A DNA stretch of 43,749 nt from Campylobacter concisus (lineage in GTDB: Bacteria > Campylobacterota > Campylobacteria > Campylobacterales > Campylobacteraceae), in contig NZ_PPCG01000051.1 in NCBI RefSeq assembly GCF_002913745.1, forward strand, positions 1 to 43,749. Reading direction: 5' to 3'. The notes under the pieces were generated by a model. The model made no database searches, had not been told where the DNA came from, and was given only the letters and a program-made list of their open reading frames with translations. Of this stretch, positions 41,381-43,749 are shown piece after piece. Numbering within the stretch: position 1 is the stretch's first letter; each line of letters begins with the position of its first letter. A program made the position numbers and the translations under genes.

Positions 41381-42595
41381 ATGTATGGAATTACCGAAAC
41401 CGATAAAATCTTTTTAAAAACTAAGCTAGAAAATCAAAAGAAATTTCTTGATAGCAATTTCTTTATGATAAATGGCGAGTATGTTCCTTACTCAAATTTT
41501 TATTTTTCTAGCTGGCATAACTCAAACAGATACATTGCTGAACTTAATAACCGAGTAGCTAGCCTTAATGAATATGCTTTAAAACAAGATTTAAAGCCTA
41601 TTTTTGCTGTTCTTACTTTACCTAGTGAATATCATCAACAAAAGCTTATAACTCTTAAGAGTGGCAGAAAAAAGCTTGTTTATAATAAAAAGTATATCGA
41701 TGATGATAAGCATAGCGTTAGCGCAGGTGCTATCAAACTTCAAGCTTTGGTTAGAAAAATTATTGGTTCTAGATGTTTTAGGGGTATTGCTTCAGATAAA
41801 AGATGCTATATAACTACCAAAGAACCGCATTTAGACGGAACTTGTCATTTAAATTTGCTTGTTTTTGTTCCTAAAGAAAATTTGGATAAGTGCGTTTCTG
41901 CTATCAAAGATCGTTTTTTAGATACTCATAGCAGGGTTGAAACCGATATTAAAAACGCTACTTCGTATGTTATGAAATATATTTTTAAAACTCTTGATGA
42001 TCTTCGCCAAAATCCTGAATTGGATAATTTAACCGATATTAGCTACTGGTATTTAAAGCATAAAATTAGGCGTTTTACTATGTCACAAACGTTTGTAAGT
42101 CTTGAAATTTATAGAAAGTTAAACGGCAGTATTGATCTAATATCTCTTACTAAAAACTATAATAAAGGCTTGGTTACTGTTGTCGTTGATCCTTACACTA
42201 GGAAGCCTTTAAAAATATTTGATGAATTTGGCGAGCTTTGGCAAAAGACTAGAATAATTAAAGATAGCAATACTATTAAACGATATGAAGATGCTAGCGA
42301 TGAGATAAAGAGTTTTGGCAACTCCTTAAAACAAAGGCAAATTTTAAAAATTTGCGATGAGTTTTTTAAAAGCTATGAGAAACCTAAGCCGGTAAGCAGA
42401 ATGAAAGATTATGAGTTAGTTAATTATTACCAAAGCTTGGGTAGTGATGTAAATGTTCAGCATTTAGCTTATGTTGAAAATTTAATGCTTGATAGAGAAT
42501 TAGACAATTTTACACACTATCACCAAAGGCACGATCTTAATGCTCCCGATATTGATAGTTTTGTAGATCGATTTTTGGTTTGCAATGAGTTTTAA
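41381..42595 (+). CDS. Rolling-circle replication initiator (gpA/pII role, two-tyrosine HUH type)
   Basis: A 404-residue protein. Motif 2 is KEPHLDGTCHLNLLVF (H150, H156) and motif 3 is ATSYVMKYIFK, with tyrosines 196 and 200 in the YxxKY arrangement of phiX174 gpA-type superfamily I initiators; F75-AVLTLPSE is motif-1-like. It would nick the plus strand at the origin, attach covalently through tyrosine and drive rolling-circle replication. Oddly, the second histidine of the HUH triad is replaced by asparagine (H-L-N, residues 156-158). It is followed after 2 bp by the integrase. Confidence 0.8.
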   Translation: MYGITETDKIFLKTKLENQKKFLDSNFFMINGEYVPYSNFYFSSWHNSNRYIAELNNRVASLNEYALKQDLKPIFAVLTLPSEYHQQKLITLKSGRKKLVYNKKYIDDDKHSVSAGAIKLQALVRKIIGSRCFRGIASDKRCYITTKEPHLDGTCHLNLLVFVPKENLDKCVSAIKDRFLDTHSRVETDIKNATSYVMKYIFKTLDDLRQNPELDNLTDISYWYLKHKIRRFTMSQTFVSLEIYRKLNGSIDLISLTKNYNKGLVTVVVDPYTRKPLKIFDEFGELWQKTRIIKDSNTIKRYEDASDEIKSFGNSLKQRQILKICDEFFKSYEKPKPVSRMKDYELVNYYQSLGSDVNVQHLAYVENLMLDRELDNFTHYHQRHDLNAPDIDSFVDRFLVCNEF

Positions 42596-42597
42596 CT

Positions 42598-43488
42598 ATG
42601 CAAAACGTTAAGTTTAAATACTATGCCGATTTATATCTTAAGCTCGGTAAGTCTGAATGGAAGTTATCGACGTATTGCAAGAATAAGGGCATTGTAAAAA
42701 ATAGGCTAAATGTTTTCTTTGATTTAGATATTTACGAAATAAAGCCTAGTGTTATTCGCTTGTGGCTTAACTCTATTCAAGACGTTTCTAATAAAAGCAA
42801 AAAACACTATTTGAATTCTCTATCTATGATCTTAAAGCTTGCTTTAGAAGATGAAATTATTGATAAAAATCCCATTATTCATATTAAAAGCATAGTTCAT
42901 AAAACACCAAGAATAGAGCCTTTTACTAGCCAGCAGGTAAATGATATTTTAAGATTATCTACTAGATATAACGATAGATTTCAGATTTTTTTATATATTG
43001 GTTTCTTTACTGGCATGCGGACTGGCGAGATATTATCTTTAAAAATGAAAGATGTTGATTTAGAAAATAGGGTTATAAATATAAATTCAACTCGTTCTAG
43101 GTTTGGCGAGAATATACCAAAAACTATTTATTCGATTAGATCAATACCTATTTTAGATAATTTATATACAAGATTAAAAACTTATATTGAAAAATATTCA
43201 GGCAATATTTATCTTTTGCAAACGCAATATAATGATCCTTATCGAGATACTGGTGTTTTTACTTCTGACTTTTGGAAGCCTATTTTAGACGAGTTAAATT
43301 TACCATATAGGCGACTTTATAACATGCGACATACTTATGCTACTTCTATGCTTTATGGCAACTATGTTACTCCAGTAGAATTATCAAAATTATTAGGTCA
43401 CTCCACGCCTAAGATGATTTATGATGTCTATGTTAATTATCTTAATTCAAACTTAAAAGATTTTAAACGAGATATTTCAATTTATTGA
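42598..43488 (+). CDS. int: Tyrosine recombinase (phage integrase)
   Basis: A 296-residue integrase. The N-terminal core-binding/SAM-like domain (about 1-100) precedes the catalytic domain with R141 (GMRTGEIL), Y241-x-x-R244 (LYNMRHTYATS), H268 (LLGH) and the likely nucleophile Y278 (DVYVNY). It directs site-specific recombination between phage attP and the tRNA-Ser 3' end, and sits 63 bp from attR, as is common. No excisionase gene is obvious nearby. The small gap after the initiator suggests co-expression with replication. Confidence 0.9.
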   Translation: MQNVKFKYYADLYLKLGKSEWKLSTYCKNKGIVKNRLNVFFDLDIYEIKPSVIRLWLNSIQDVSNKSKKHYLNSLSMILKLALEDEIIDKNPIIHIKSIVHKTPRIEPFTSQQVNDILRLSTRYNDRFQIFLYIGFFTGMRTGEILSLKMKDVDLENRVININSTRSRFGENIPKTIYSIRSIPILDNLYTRLKTYIEKYSGNIYLLQTQYNDPYRDTGVFTSDFWKPILDELNLPYRRLYNMRHTYATSMLYGNYVTPVELSKLLGHSTPKMIYDVYVNYLNSNLKDFKRDISIY

Positions 43489-43551
43489 TTTGGGTCGGCA
43501 TAGGGATTTTTTTATTTTATAAATTTGTTATTAAATGCCGTATTTTTGGGG

Positions 43552-43578
43552 TTGGTGGCGGACAGAGAGGGATTTGAA
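43552..43578. repeat. attR: 27-bp repeat at the tRNA-Ser 3' end
   Basis: Identical to attL at 33745-33771. It covers the tRNA CCA, acceptor and part of the T arm, so the phage copy restores an intact tRNA after integration. Confidence 0.92.
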
Positions 43579-43646
43579 CCCTCGAGCCCCGATTAAGAGC
43601 TGCACCCTTAGCAGGGGTGTGGTTTCAGCCGCTCACCCATCTGTCC
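43556..43646 (-). tRNA. tRNA-Ser (GCU anticodon)
   Basis: A 91-nt tRNA read on the minus strand with acceptor GGACAGA/TCTGTCC, discriminator G and encoded CCA, a long variable arm, and the anticodon loop CTGCTAA, giving anticodon GCT. The T-arm loop is GGTTCAAATCC. It is the integration target of the prophage and remains intact. Confidence 0.95.
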
Positions 43647-43677
43647 GTGCCCATGAAAAAAGTTTATGAAAAAGAAA

Positions 43678-43749
43678 TGGTGGTTAGAGGCAGAATCGAA
43701 CTGCCGACACGCAGATTTTCAGTCTGCTGCTCTACCGACTGAGCTATCC
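43678..43749 (-). tRNA. tRNA-Phe (GAA anticodon), 5' end cut off
   Basis: Read on the minus strand: D arm GCTCAGTCGGTAGAGC, anticodon loop CTGAAAA (GAA), T loop GTTCGATTC, acceptor strand TCTAACC, discriminator A and encoded CCA. The window edge removes about the first 4 bases. It lies 31 bp upstream of tRNA-Ser on the same strand. Confidence 0.93.

Larger units (their letters stand above)
33745..43578 (+). mobile_element. Integrated filamentous phage (inovirus), about 9.8 kb
   Basis: The element is bounded by 27-bp exact direct repeats, one of which is the 3' end of tRNA-Ser. It encodes a phage integrase next to the tRNA, a replication initiator, a Zot/pI ATPase, a secretin, a pIII-like adhesin, a major coat protein and a regulatory gene cluster. 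Codon use is visibly more A/T-rich (many GCT, TCT, CTT, TTA) than in the host genes to its left. All key genes are intact, so it may still be able to excise and produce virions. Confidence 0.92.

Noticed and set aside
43496-43540. CGGCAT/ATGCCG pair as integrase terminator
   Set aside because: Only 6 bp with a 33-nt spacer; too weak to call, although it could be an integrase arm site.
33745-43578. XerCD/dif-dependent integration
   Set aside because: The repeats match a tRNA 3' end and the element has its own tyrosine recombinase; no dif-like sequence seen at the junctions.

Overview
The window looks like a chromosomal segment of a Campylobacter, most like the C. concisus group. This rests on the AT-rich sequence, on a run of genes in the same order as in C. 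jejuni (coaX, two lipoprotein/TPR-like genes, gatC, cvpA, fur, lysS, glyA, a DUF1882 protein, a SPOR protein, aroE), on a carboxyspermidine dehydrogenase homologue, and on a selenocysteine formate dehydrogenase next to a tungstate transporter. The species is inferred from gene content only; no database search was possible.

Layout. 1-7.2 kb: a partial HI0933-type flavoprotein, a YajR-like MFS exporter, rdgB, a TPR-type gene broken by an amber codon, a secreted TPR protein, carboxyspermidine dehydrogenase, a repeat-rich gene-free stretch, and a Bcr/CflA-type exporter. 7.3-11.6 kb: rmuC, a stretch with a decayed reading frame and a leader terminator, periplasmic arylsulfate sulfotransferase (assT), and a small truncated-looking ORF. 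11.7-19.2 kb: a long leftward operon gatC-pilT-cvpA-fur-lysS-glyA-DUF1882-SPOR-aroE. 19.3-22.4 kb: a divergent rightward operon with a YfgM-like and a BamB-like protein, a small conserved protein, coaX and short-form hisG. 22.4-23.1 kb: two tandem copies of a ~255-bp unit. 23.1-33.6 kb: a molybdenum/tungsten/selenium metabolism block with a class V aminotransferase, a ModE-like regulator, fdhD, fdhB, fdhA (in-frame UGA with a SECIS-like hairpin), a small Tat protein, a TorD-type chaperone, and tupC-tupB facing tupA. Similar ATATGC/GCATAT palindromes or half-sites lie in all three promoter regions of this block.

33.7-43.6 kb: a complete-looking filamentous prophage (inovirus) integrated into the 3' end of tRNA-Ser(GCU), bounded by 27-bp direct repeats (attL 33745-33771, attR 43552-43578). 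Its rightward genes follow filamentous-phage logic: a pV-like ssDNA-binding candidate, the major coat protein, two small membrane proteins, a pIII-like adhesin, a pVI-like protein, a Zot/pI ATPase, a phage-encoded secretin (pIV), a two-tyrosine rolling-circle initiator (pII role) and a tyrosine integrase. Leftward are three tandem, overlapping, paralogous ~80-aa helix-turn-helix proteins and a secreted cargo protein. The divergent control region holds two perfect 15-bp palindromes exactly 22 bp apart plus a third degenerate copy over the first regulator's ribosome-binding region. This three-regulator switch is the most unusual system I see. A GC-rich compound hairpin at the secretin/initiator junction sits where the M13 packaging signal and origin lie. 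The window ends in tRNA-Ser and a truncated tRNA-Phe.
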